A DNA stretch of 6,226 nucleotides from Acidobacteriota bacterium (GTDB lineage: Bacteria > Acidobacteriota > Blastocatellia > Pyrinomonadales > Pyrinomonadaceae): NCBI GenBank assembly GCA_019247865.1, contig JAFBAJ010000252.1, positions 1 to 6,226 on the forward strand, in the 5' to 3' direction. A program made the translations under genes and the position numbers. This document shows positions 1 through 5,353 of the stretch, in pieces (the stretch's first letter is position 1; the number at the start of each line of letters is the position of its first letter). Below the pieces are notes generated by a model, which was not told where the DNA came from, did no database searches, and saw only the letters and a program-made list of their open reading frames with translations.

Positions 1-338
1 GCACTCTGCAATCGATTCCTCCCTACTGGGAATCGTTCCGCAAGGCGCTCTATAAAGAGATAGGCGATCCGAACACCGACATGGAAAATTTGCGCGCCAT
101 CTCACCACTCTTCCATGCCGATCAGATCGTCAAGCCTCTGATCGTCCTACAGGGCGCGAACGACCCCCGAGTCATCAAGCCCGAATCCGACGAGATAGTC
201 GAAAACATAAGGAAGCGAAACGGCGTTGTCGAATATGTCGTCTTCGACAATGAAGGACACGGCTTCACGAAGAAGGCCAACGAGATCAGGGGTTATAAAG
301 CCGTGCTCGATTTTCTGGATAAGTATCTGAAGGGATAA
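1..338 (+). CDS. S9-family (prolyl oligopeptidase-like) serine peptidase, C-terminal part
   Basis: Only the last 111 codons are visible; the frame is open from base 3 and the gene begins before the window. The fragment is the end of an alpha/beta-hydrolase fold. Two parts of the catalytic triad can be seen: Asp54 of the fragment in QGANDPRV, and His86 in NEGHGF, the usual S9 context. The nucleophile Ser (GxSxGG) would lie upstream, outside the window. The block IVENIRKRNGVVEYVVFDNE between them and the end FLDKYLKG are typical of secreted S9 peptidases (dipeptidyl- or acylaminoacyl-peptidase-like) that release short peptides from oligopeptides. The stop TAA (336-338) is followed at once by the heptamer repeat region. 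ATG 81 is internal and not the true start, because the family-like sequence SIPPYWESFRKALYKEIGDP precedes it in frame. The exact substrate cannot be told from this fragment. Confidence 0.93.
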   Translation, partial: TLQSIPPYWESFRKALYKEIGDPNTDMENLRAISPLFHADQIVKPLIVLQGANDPRVIKPESDEIVENIRKRNGVVEYVVFDNEGHGFTKKANEIRGYKAVLDFLDKYLKG

Positions 339-340
339 AA

Positions 341-427
341 GTCCCAAGTCCCAGGTCCCAGGTCCCAGGTCCCAGGTCAAAGACAAGTTGCTTTTGACTT
401 GAGACTTGGGACCTGGGACTTGAGACC
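341..427. repeat. GTCCCAG heptamer tandem array forming a long imperfect inverted repeat
   Basis: Five head-to-tail heptamers (GTCCCAA, then four GTCCCAG) fill 341-375, followed by GTCAAAG. From 391 to 427 the same motif returns on the other strand: read in reverse complement it is GTCTCAA, GTCCCAG, GTCCCAA, GTCTCAA, GTCAAAAG. The two arms can pair into a long hairpin around a short loop at 383-390. It begins two bases after the S9 peptidase stop and ends ten bases before the -35 of the receptor promoter. It may stop or attenuate readthrough, but there is no T-run directly after the stem, so a classic intrinsic terminator is not supported. Seven-base units of this kind resemble the short tandemly repeated repeats known from cyanobacteria and other bacteria; family membership is inference. 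Confidence 0.9.
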
Positions 428-436
428 TTTAAATTA

Positions 437-464
437 TTGACTCCGCAAGAAGACAAGCTATATT
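437..464 (+). promoter_or_regulatory. Sigma70-type promoter of the TonB-dependent receptor gene
   Basis: TTGACT (437-442) and TATATT (459-464) are separated by 16 bases, each one base away from the consensus hexamer. The predicted start of transcription is near 471, giving a leader of about 70 bases to GTG 541. It lies just after the heptamer hairpin, so the receptor is probably transcribed on its own and not with the peptidase. Confidence 0.72.
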
Positions 465-527
465 CTCGCACTCAGGAAATTCCCGCGCGTTCGCAAGCTC
501 GTTGAAGTCCACGCTCAAAGCAAAGCT

Positions 528-532
528 GGAGG
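528..532 (+). promoter_or_regulatory. Ribosome binding site deciding the GTG 541 start
   Basis: A perfect GGAGG lies eight bases before GTG 541. The alternative TTG 502 has no comparable purine-rich sequence at a proper distance (GCAAGCTCG precedes it). The GTG start also places the hydrophobic signal peptide immediately behind a short basic N-terminus. Confidence 0.8.
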
Positions 533-540
533 CTTATCTC

Positions 541-3500
541 GTGTACACGAACAAACATATCTCAACGCTCCTGCTGCTCCTCTCGCTCCTGTTGTTGTGC
601 GCCGTCAGTGCTTCGGCGCAGACTTTTCGCGGCACGATCTTAGGCACTGTGACCGACCCGAACGGCGCGGTCGTCCCCGGCGCGACCGTGATGGCGAAGA
701 ACCTCGGCACGGGCATCTCGCGCATGACCATGACCGATGCCGACGGAAATTACAGCATCGCGGAGCTGCCCATCGGCCGCTACGAGGTCAGCGTCATCTC
801 GCAGGGCTTCAACAACGCGCGCGTGACAGACGTGGCGGTCGAGGTCTCTGCGGAGAAGCGCGTGGACGTGGCGCTCACAGTGGCGGGCGGAGACACGGTC
901 GTGACGGTGGCCGCAGAGACGCAGGTCGAGACGACGAGCAACACTCTGGGCGGGACGATTACGCAGCGCGCCATCGCAGACCTGCCGGTCAACGGGCGCG
1001 ACTTCACGAAGTTTCTGGTGCTCGTCCCGGGCGCGACCGGAGACCCTTCGGGCGCGACCGACTCGCCCGGCAGCTTCGGCCTCTTCAGCGCGAACGGCAA
1101 TCGCGGGCGCTCGAACAACTACCTGCTCGACGGCACGGACATGAACGACGGCTACCGGAATCTTCCGGCCATCAACGAGGCCGGAGTCTTCGGCACGCCC
1201 GCCACCATCCTGCCCGTTGAATCCATCGCGGAGGCCGCCATCCTCTCGAACTTTGAAGCGGAGTACGGGCGCAACAGCGGAGCCATCGTCAATCTCGTGA
1301 CCAAGTCCGGCACGAACGAGTTTCACGGCTCGGTCTTCGAGTTCTTCCGCAACGACAAGCTGGACGCGCGCAACTTCTTCAACTTCGATCCGAATCCGCA
1401 GACGGCCTTTCGCAATAACCAGTTCGGCGGATCCATCGGCGGGCCGATCGTGAAGAATAAGACCTTCTTCTTCTTCTCGTATGAAGGACAGCGCGAGCGC
1501 GTCGGTCTTAACTCGGTGGTGCGCGTGCCAGATCCGCGCGAGATCGCGGCGCTCGGCGGGCCGACCAATCCTGTCATCGCGCGCCTCCTCGCGCGCAATC
1601 CGTGGCCCGCGCCGAACATGCCCGTCCCGCTCTTCGACCCGAGCCCGAACCTTTCCGTGACGACGCGCGCCTCGAACGACATAGACAGCCTGATCGCCAA
1701 GATCGACCACTCGTTCAATGAGAAGAACCAGCTGACCGGGCGCTACTTTTTCGGAACGAGCGATCAATCGTTTCCGCTCGCCATCCTGTCCGGCAACGTG
1801 CTGCCGGGCTTCAACACAGTGACGCCGACGACCGTACATCTGGTCTCGATCTCGTACCTCAAAATCCTGTCGAGCACGAAAGTCAACGAAGCGCGGTTCG
1901 GCTTCAATCGCTTTGACGAAGGCTTCTTTCCCGAAGACAGCAATTTCGACCCGCGCTCCATCGGCCTCAACACCGGCATTCAAAGCTCGCAGGACTTCGG
2001 TCTTCCGTTCATACGCATCCGTAACGACCCGAACTTCGGCTCGTCGCTCGCGTCGCTCGGCTCGACGCTCTCCGTCCCGCGCGCGCGCGTGGACACCAAC
2101 TGGCATTTCATAGACAACTTCTCGTGGAAGCTGACGAAGCATGATCTGAAGTTCGGCTACGAGTTTCGACGCACTTTCGTGGACGCCTTCTTCGACGCGG
2201 GTTATCGCGGGCGTTTGGACTTCGATTCGTTGCAGGACTTTCTGACGGGGACGCTCTCCGGCGGTCGCGCGGCGCGCGGCAATTCGCAGCGCCAGACTTT
2301 TCAGAACTCGCACGCGGCTTACCTGCAGGACACTTACAGAGTCACGCGCCGCCTGACGCTCAACCTGGGTTTGCGCTACGACTATTTCGGCCTGCTCGAT
2401 GAGAAGCAGGGGCTCCTCAGTAACTTCGACCCGACGCGCGGACTGGTGCTGGTCGGGACGAACGGGCTCGACAGTTTGTACGAGCCGGATCGCAACAACT
2501 TTAGCCCGCGCGTCGGCGTCGCGTGGGACGTGACGGGCAAGGGGCGGACGGTCGTGCGCGCCGGATGGGGGCTCTTCTACGACGCCTTCTCGCAGGACTT
2601 TTTCGTCGGACAGTTGCCGTTCAATACCTTCAATCCCGGCCCGGCTTACAATCCGGTCGGCCCCGCGCCGGTGCTCTTCTCCTTCTCGACCGTGCCGGTG
2701 ATCCAGAATAACGTGCCCGTCTTCACGGACTTTACGGATTCGGATGTCTTCGCCGTGGACCGGAACCTGCGCACGCCGTATGTGCAGAACTACAACTTCA
2801 ATATCCAGCAGGAGCTGTTCAGGAACGTCGTCCTCGAAGCGGGCTACGTCGGCTCGCGCGGGCGCAAGCTCTTCCGCTATCGAGACATCAACCAGCCCGT
2901 CACGCCGGGCGGGCCGCGCCCCTTCGACAACGGGCCGTTCGCGCCTTCGGGCGGCGCCTTCTTCTACGTCAACCAGCTGGAGACGACGGCCAGCTCCGAT
3001 TACAACGCGTTGCAGACGAGCCTCACCCTGCGCCAGCAGCGAGGCTTCACGGCGATGGTCAATTACACCTGGTCGCACTCGCTGGATAACGCGTCGGACG
3101 GTCAGGACTACGTCGCCAACGCGACGCAGCCGGACAACAGCTATCGCCCGGATCTGGAGCGCGCCAACTCGAACTTCGACGTGCGCCATCGCTTCGTCGC
3201 GACGGCGAGCTACGAAGTCCCGAACCTCTTCAAAACGCATCCGCGCTTTGGCAACGGCTGGCAGCTCAACGCGATTATGACGCTGCGTTCGGGCAGCCCC
3301 TTCAACGTCAATCTCTTCGACGACTATAACGGGACGGGCGAGTTCTTCCCGCGCCCCGATCTCGTCGGCGACCCGTATGCCGGGACGAGCTGGCCCGACC
3401 GCTTCCTCGATCTGGATGCCTTCCGTGTGCCGTGCACGCTCGACCCGGCGGGCACGGGCAGCGCGGCCGATTGCATCGCCGGGACGCAGCACTTCGGCAG

Positions 3501-3816
3501 CCTCGGGCGCAACTCGCTCAGAGGCCCCGGCTACAGCAACTTCGATTTTTCGATCTTCAAGACGACGCCCATCACCGAACGCATCAAGCTGCAACTGAGA
3601 GCGGAGATCTTCAATCTCTTCAATCATCCGAACTTCGCCTCGCCGCTCCTGCCTGGCTTCGCGGCCGACGCCAGCTTCAACGGCATCGACCCCGTCACCG
3701 GACGCGGCATCGGCTTTCTCCCCATCACCGTCACCCCCGATGTCGGCATCGGCAACCCCTTCCTCGGCGGCGGCGGCTCGCGCAACATACAGTTCGCGGC
3801 GAAGCTGACGTTCTGA
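541..3816 (+). CDS. Oar-like TonB-dependent outer-membrane receptor with carboxypeptidase-regulatory domain
   Basis: This 1091-residue protein (numbered from GTG 541) starts with a Sec signal peptide: NKH, then a Leu-rich core, with likely cleavage after ASA26 before Gln27. Residues about 31-115 form a carboxypeptidase-regulatory/Cna-B-like beta-sandwich (GTVTDPNGAVVPGATV, DADGNYSIAELPIGRYEV). Residues about 128-260 are the plug, with LPVNGRDF, NNYLLDGTDMND and EYGRNSGAIVNLVTKSGTNE. The rest is a long beta-barrel rich in aromatic and Asn/Arg strands (LGLRYDYFG, FNIQQELF, MVNYTWSHS) ending in the terminal Phe of IQFAAKLTF, the usual signal for barrel insertion by BAM. The only Cys in the mature protein, 965 and 978, probably form a disulfide in one external loop. 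Such receptors use TonB/ExbBD energy to import large ligands or handle oligosaccharides and peptides; no ligand can be assigned. I see no clear TonB box. The upstream S9 peptidase suggests, but does not prove, a role in peptide use. TTG 502 would add 13 residues before the signal peptide and is less likely. Confidence 0.95.
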   Translation: MYTNKHISTLLLLLSLLLLCAVSASAQTFRGTILGTVTDPNGAVVPGATVMAKNLGTGISRMTMTDADGNYSIAELPIGRYEVSVISQGFNNARVTDVAVEVSAEKRVDVALTVAGGDTVVTVAAETQVETTSNTLGGTITQRAIADLPVNGRDFTKFLVLVPGATGDPSGATDSPGSFGLFSANGNRGRSNNYLLDGTDMNDGYRNLPAINEAGVFGTPATILPVESIAEAAILSNFEAEYGRNSGAIVNLVTKSGTNEFHGSVFEFFRNDKLDARNFFNFDPNPQTAFRNNQFGGSIGGPIVKNKTFFFFSYEGQRERVGLNSVVRVPDPREIAALGGPTNPVIARLLARNPWPAPNMPVPLFDPSPNLSVTTRASNDIDSLIAKIDHSFNEKNQLTGRYFFGTSDQSFPLAILSGNVLPGFNTVTPTTVHLVSISYLKILSSTKVNEARFGFNRFDEGFFPEDSNFDPRSIGLNTGIQSSQDFGLPFIRIRNDPNFGSSLASLGSTLSVPRARVDTNWHFIDNFSWKLTKHDLKFGYEFRRTFVDAFFDAGYRGRLDFDSLQDFLTGTLSGGRAARGNSQRQTFQNSHAAYLQDTYRVTRRLTLNLGLRYDYFGLLDEKQGLLSNFDPTRGLVLVGTNGLDSLYEPDRNNFSPRVGVAWDVTGKGRTVVRAGWGLFYDAFSQDFFVGQLPFNTFNPGPAYNPVGPAPVLFSFSTVPVIQNNVPVFTDFTDSDVFAVDRNLRTPYVQNYNFNIQQELFRNVVLEAGYVGSRGRKLFRYRDINQPVTPGGPRPFDNGPFAPSGGAFFYVNQLETTASSDYNALQTSLTLRQQRGFTAMVNYTWSHSLDNASDGQDYVANATQPDNSYRPDLERANSNFDVRHRFVATASYEVPNLFKTHPRFGNGWQLNAIMTLRSGSPFNVNLFDDYNGTGEFFPRPDLVGDPYAGTSWPDRFLDLDAFRVPCTLDPAGTGSAADCIAGTQHFGSLGRNSLRGPGYSNFDFSIFKTTPITERIKLQLRAEIFNLFNHPNFASPLLPGFAADASFNGIDPVTGRGIGFLPITVTPDVGIGNPFLGGGGSRNIQFAAKLTF

Positions 3817-3845
3817 TGTTTTGGAGGAAGTGATTGGGAAACTAA

Positions 3846-3883
3846 AAGGCCATCGGCATGGAAACCGATGGCCTTCATTTTTT
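3846..3883. terminator. Intrinsic terminator between the convergent receptor and tRNA-Glu genes, possibly bidirectional
   Basis: AAGGCCATCGG (3846-3856) pairs perfectly over 11 bases with CCGATGGCCTT (3865-3875) across an 8-base loop. On the plus strand it is followed by CA and six T (3878-3883), ending the receptor transcript 30 bases after its stop. On the minus strand the same hairpin lies 7 bases past the tRNA CCA end and is followed by TTAGTTT, a weaker U-tract, so it may also end the HNH-tRNA transcript. The last T of the plus-strand tract is the base encoding the A of the tRNA CCA. Confidence 0.9.
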
Positions 3884-3957
3884 GGTAGCCCGTACGAGAA
3901 TTGAACTCGTGTTTCAGCCTTGAGAGGGCCGCGTCCTAACCCCTAGACGAACGGGCC
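3883..3957 (-). tRNA. tRNA-Glu (anticodon CUC), CCA encoded
   Basis: Read on the minus strand, the 75-base gene folds as a full cloverleaf. The acceptor GGCCCGT pairs with ACGGGCT, with a G-U at the first pair, followed by discriminator A and encoded CCA. The D-arm is GTCT/GGAC with loop AGGGGTTA. The anticodon stem CGGCC/GGCTG has one G-U pair and loop CTCTCAA, giving anticodon CUC for Glu codon GAG. A 4-base variable region AAAC is followed by T-stem ACGAG/CTCGT with loop TTCAATT. All of this matches bacterial tRNA-Glu. Its first 22 bases are also the end of the HNH reading frame. I find no convincing promoter directly upstream inside the HNH gene, so it is probably cut by RNase P from a longer transcript starting near 4434. 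Confidence 0.97.
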
Positions 3958-4400
3958 TTGAATCTTCTTCTGGTGCCCCAGTTTTCCGTCATCCGGTGAC
4001 AGTTGGGGCAAAGTAATTCAAGATTCTCCAGGCGATTGTCTTTCGGATCGCCATTCTTATGGTGAAGGTCTAATGGTATCAACTGACCCCGCCAGGTTCT
4101 TCTGAGGCACAACTCACAACGTGCCTGCTTTAGACCTTCTTCTATCAAACGCGGCTTGAGACGCTTTATTGTGGCCGCACTGCCGCGCTTCAAAAATTCT
4201 GCCAGCGGCTTCTTATTGGTGGCGCGCTTATAACCCTTACCGCCTCGATTCCCTTTATAGTCAATACCCAAAATGAGTAAAGCCTGATCGAGGGTTTCGT
4301 TATTACAATGAAGGCGCTTAAAGATTGAGCGCTTCGACGCGCCCTTCGCTACTGCCCTTCTGATTTCCACCTCATGAGCTAACACAGATGCAAGACTCAT
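3936..4400 (-). CDS. HTH-HNH endonuclease overlapping tRNA-Glu
   Basis: This 154-residue protein has a predicted helix-turn-helix region (about 10-46, including AKGASKRSIFKRLHCNNETLDQALLILGID), a basic linker (GNRGGKGYKRATNKK, about 50-64) and an HNH nuclease domain (about 90-145). The nuclease shows two zinc Cys pairs, C95-x2-C98 and C131-x2-C134. It also shows the ββα-metal residues H113-H114, N116, N122, N126 and H135 (LDLHHKNGDPKDNRLENLEL). It should bind DNA and cut it with a metal ion; related small HNH proteins are often selfish or homing-type nucleases. The start ATG 4400 has no good Shine-Dalgarno sequence. The last residues (KARSSRG) and the TAG stop (3938-3936) are read from the 5' part of tRNA-Glu. 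By hand count, 4021-4080 has 27 and 4141-4200 has 30 G+C of 60, well below the 43 of 60 at 4561-4620 in the neighbouring regulator, which suggests foreign origin. All visible key residues are intact, so it looks functional. Confidence 0.9.
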   Translation of the reverse strand: MSLASVLAHEVEIRRAVAKGASKRSIFKRLHCNNETLDQALLILGIDYKGNRGGKGYKRATNKKPLAEFLKRGSAATIKRLKPRLIEEGLKQARCELCLRRTWRGQLIPLDLHHKNGDPKDNRLENLELLCPNCHRMTENWGTRRRFKARSSRG

Positions 4401-4418
4401 GTTGTCATTGACCAGAAT

Positions 4419-4436
4419 GCCTCAAACTTTTGAGGC
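4419..4436. promoter_or_regulatory. Perfect inverted repeat at the start of the HNH-tRNA transcript (candidate operator or leader hairpin)
   Basis: GCCTCAAA (4419-4426) and TTTGAGGC (4429-4436) are perfect 8-base arms around two bases. The repeat covers the predicted transcription start (about 4434) and the first leader bases. It could be a repressor site, perhaps for the HTH part of the HNH protein, or a hairpin at the RNA 5' end. It has no T-run in the minus direction, so it is not a terminator for that strand. Confidence 0.6.
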
Positions 4437-4440
4437 GAGG

Positions 4441-4470
4441 ATTATAGAATCAGCCCTCTGTGATTGGCAA
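4441..4470 (-). promoter_or_regulatory. Sigma70-type promoter for the HNH gene and probably tRNA-Glu
   Basis: On the minus strand TTGCCA (4470-4465) is followed after 18 bases by a consensus TATAAT (4446-4441). The predicted start is near 4434, about 34 bases before the HNH ATG. It lies 21-30 bases downstream of the Crp/Fnr stop, so the HNH-tRNA unit does not depend on regulator transcription. Its strength suits a tRNA gene better than a selfish nuclease, which hints that it may once have been the direct tRNA promoter. Confidence 0.72.
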
Positions 4471-4499
4471 GCGGGCCTCAGCGGCAGCGTGACGATTGT

Positions 4500-5222
4500 T
4501 CAAGCCTCGCCGTCACCGAGGAATGAGGCGAGGGCGGCGGTGTCGATGACAAGGGGGCGGCCGCGCTCGTAATGGACGAGGCCGAGACGGCGCAGGCGGC
4601 CCATGACGAGCGTGACGTGCTGGCGGCTCATCGCGGCGAGGCGTGCTAAATCCTGATGGCTGATGGGGAGGGCGACCAGTGTCTCCTGCGGCTTCGTCGC
4701 CCCTCTGCCCTGCGCCAGAGCCAGATCGAGCAGCAGGCGGCCGAGACGCTGGTCGGCGCGGCGCGCAGCGAGGATTTCGATGCGCTGCTCGGCGTCGGCC
4801 AGACGGATGCAGAAGGTAAAGACGACTGCGGTCAGGAGGTCGCGGTCGCTCTGGACATAGCTCATAAAATCGGCCAGCTCAATTTCGACGACTTCGCTCC
4901 GGCCGAGGGCGGTCGCCGTCGTCCTTCTTAATTTCGTCGGCCCGCCGCAGAAACAGAGCTCGCCGAACGGCTCGCCCGCCCGGATCAGACGCAGCAAGAC
5001 CTCGTGCCCTTCCGCGTCCGTGGCGACGATGGCGATGCGACCCGACCGCAGCAGGTAGATGCGGTCGGAGCGATCATCCGGCAGCCAGACGTTTTCGTGG
5101 CGGCGATAGCTGCGCTGCTCTCCGAGCGTTGCGTCCTCCGGGAGGTGCTCTATCGTCAGCTCGGTCAGGGCGCGACATGCGCCGTGCTCTCCGTGTGGAA
5201 ATTCCGGACGATAGCGTTTCAT
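4500..5222 (-). CDS. Crp/Fnr-family transcriptional regulator
   Basis: The 240-residue protein has the normal family length. Residues about 20-130 form a cyclic-nucleotide-binding-type beta-roll: RIYLLRSGRIAIV (54-66), LIRAGEPFGEL (79-89) as the phosphate-binding-cassette-like turn, and R100-T101 at the place of Arg82-Ser83 in E. coli CRP. A long dimer helix (about 125-155) leads to ARRADQRLGRLLLDLA and a C-terminal winged helix with LPISHQDLARLAAMSRQHVT. In the recognition helix Arg200 matches CRP Arg180, while CRP Glu181 and Arg185 are replaced by Gln201 and Leu205. The site read is therefore likely a variant of TGTGA-N6-TCACA. There is no N-terminal Fnr-type Cys cluster (Cys only at 16, 90, 92, 138), so an iron-sulfur oxygen sensor is unlikely; the signal is unknown. 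ATG 5222 lacks a Shine-Dalgarno sequence, but an in-frame TGA lies 27 bases upstream and no better start is seen. It is divergent from the secreted protein at 5354, with a dyad between them. Confidence 0.93.
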   Translation of the reverse strand: MKRYRPEFPHGEHGACRALTELTIEHLPEDATLGEQRSYRRHENVWLPDDRSDRIYLLRSGRIAIVATDAEGHEVLLRLIRAGEPFGELCFCGGPTKLRRTTATALGRSEVVEIELADFMSYVQSDRDLLTAVVFTFCIRLADAEQRIEILAARRADQRLGRLLLDLALAQGRGATKPQETLVALPISHQDLARLAAMSRQHVTLVMGRLRRLGLVHYERGRPLVIDTAALASFLGDGEA

Positions 5223-5246
5223 GGCAGGCAGAGTAACATGTTGAGC

Positions 5247-5264
5247 TTGTCATCCGGGTGACAA
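5247..5264. promoter_or_regulatory. Candidate Crp/Fnr-type operator in the divergent gap
   Basis: TTGTCATCCGGGTGACAA is a dyad with perfect TTGTCA/TGACAA arms, a central CCGG and one mismatched pair (16 of 18 bases symmetric). Spacing and half-site resemble family sites such as CRP TGTGA-N6-TCACA and CooA TGTCA-N6-CGACA. Its centre (5255.5) is about 41.5 bases before the start predicted for the secreted protein, the class II activator position. It lies 24 bases before the regulator ATG, where binding could block the regulator's own expression. Binding by this particular regulator is inference from position and symmetry. Confidence 0.68.
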
Positions 5265-5282
5265 TCTTTCAGTTGAGAGCCG

Positions 5283-5291
5283 TGCTATAAG
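5283..5291 (+). promoter_or_regulatory. Extended -10 promoter of the secreted-protein gene
   Basis: TGCTATAAG combines an extended TGN with a -10 hexamer TATAAG (5286-5291), predicting transcription start near 5297-5298. No good -35 hexamer lies 16-18 bases upstream, which fits a promoter that depends on an activator bound at 5247-5264. Confidence 0.55.
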
Positions 5292-5342
5292 AGCGCTTCC
5301 CCATAGAAGCCCCGCAAGCATTGATGACCGACTAACGTACCT

Positions 5343-5349
5343 GGGAGGG
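5343..5349 (+). promoter_or_regulatory. Strong ribosome binding site of the secreted-protein gene
   Basis: GGGAGGG lies four bases (five counted from GGAGG) before ATG 5354. It fixes the start of this gene, which has no stop in the window. Confidence 0.85.
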
Positions 5350-5353
5350 TTTA

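Noticed and set aside
341..427. The heptamer array as a CRISPR
   Set aside because: Units are seven bases, contiguous and without spacers.
147..471. Two minus-strand frames across the heptamer array that encode repeated TWDLGPG units
   Set aside because: They only translate the GTCCCAG repeats and the antisense of the peptidase end; no start signals.
592..603. A lipoprotein signal (LLLC at receptor residues 17-20)
   Set aside because: The residues before Cys do not fit a lipobox (no small residue at -1), while ASA-Q seven residues later is a good signal peptidase I site.
597..1220. A 207-residue plus-strand frame inside the receptor gene
   Set aside because: Extremely Arg/His/Gly-rich, as expected from a shifted reading of GC-rich codons; no domain or start signal.
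640..3627. A 995-residue open frame on the minus strand opposite the receptor gene
   Set aside because: It is Arg/Val/Glu-rich with no recognisable domain or ribosome binding site and lies fully opposite a clear receptor gene. Strong third-position G/C in the receptor removes stops from this antisense frame.
4397..4408. A three-codon leader frame (ATG ACA ACA TGA) overlapping the HNH start
   Set aside because: Too short to judge; the only GAGG before it is 11 bases away and sits in the inverted repeat.
4466..4477. A second partial copy of the tRNA-Glu 5' end (9 of 12 bases match, GGCCCG core) as an insertion-site duplication flanking the HNH gene
   Set aside because: The match is too short and imperfect in GC-rich DNA to tell from chance.
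4656..5261. Plus-strand frames opposite the Crp/Fnr gene
   Set aside because: Antisense shadows of a well supported regulator; no domain or ribosome binding site.
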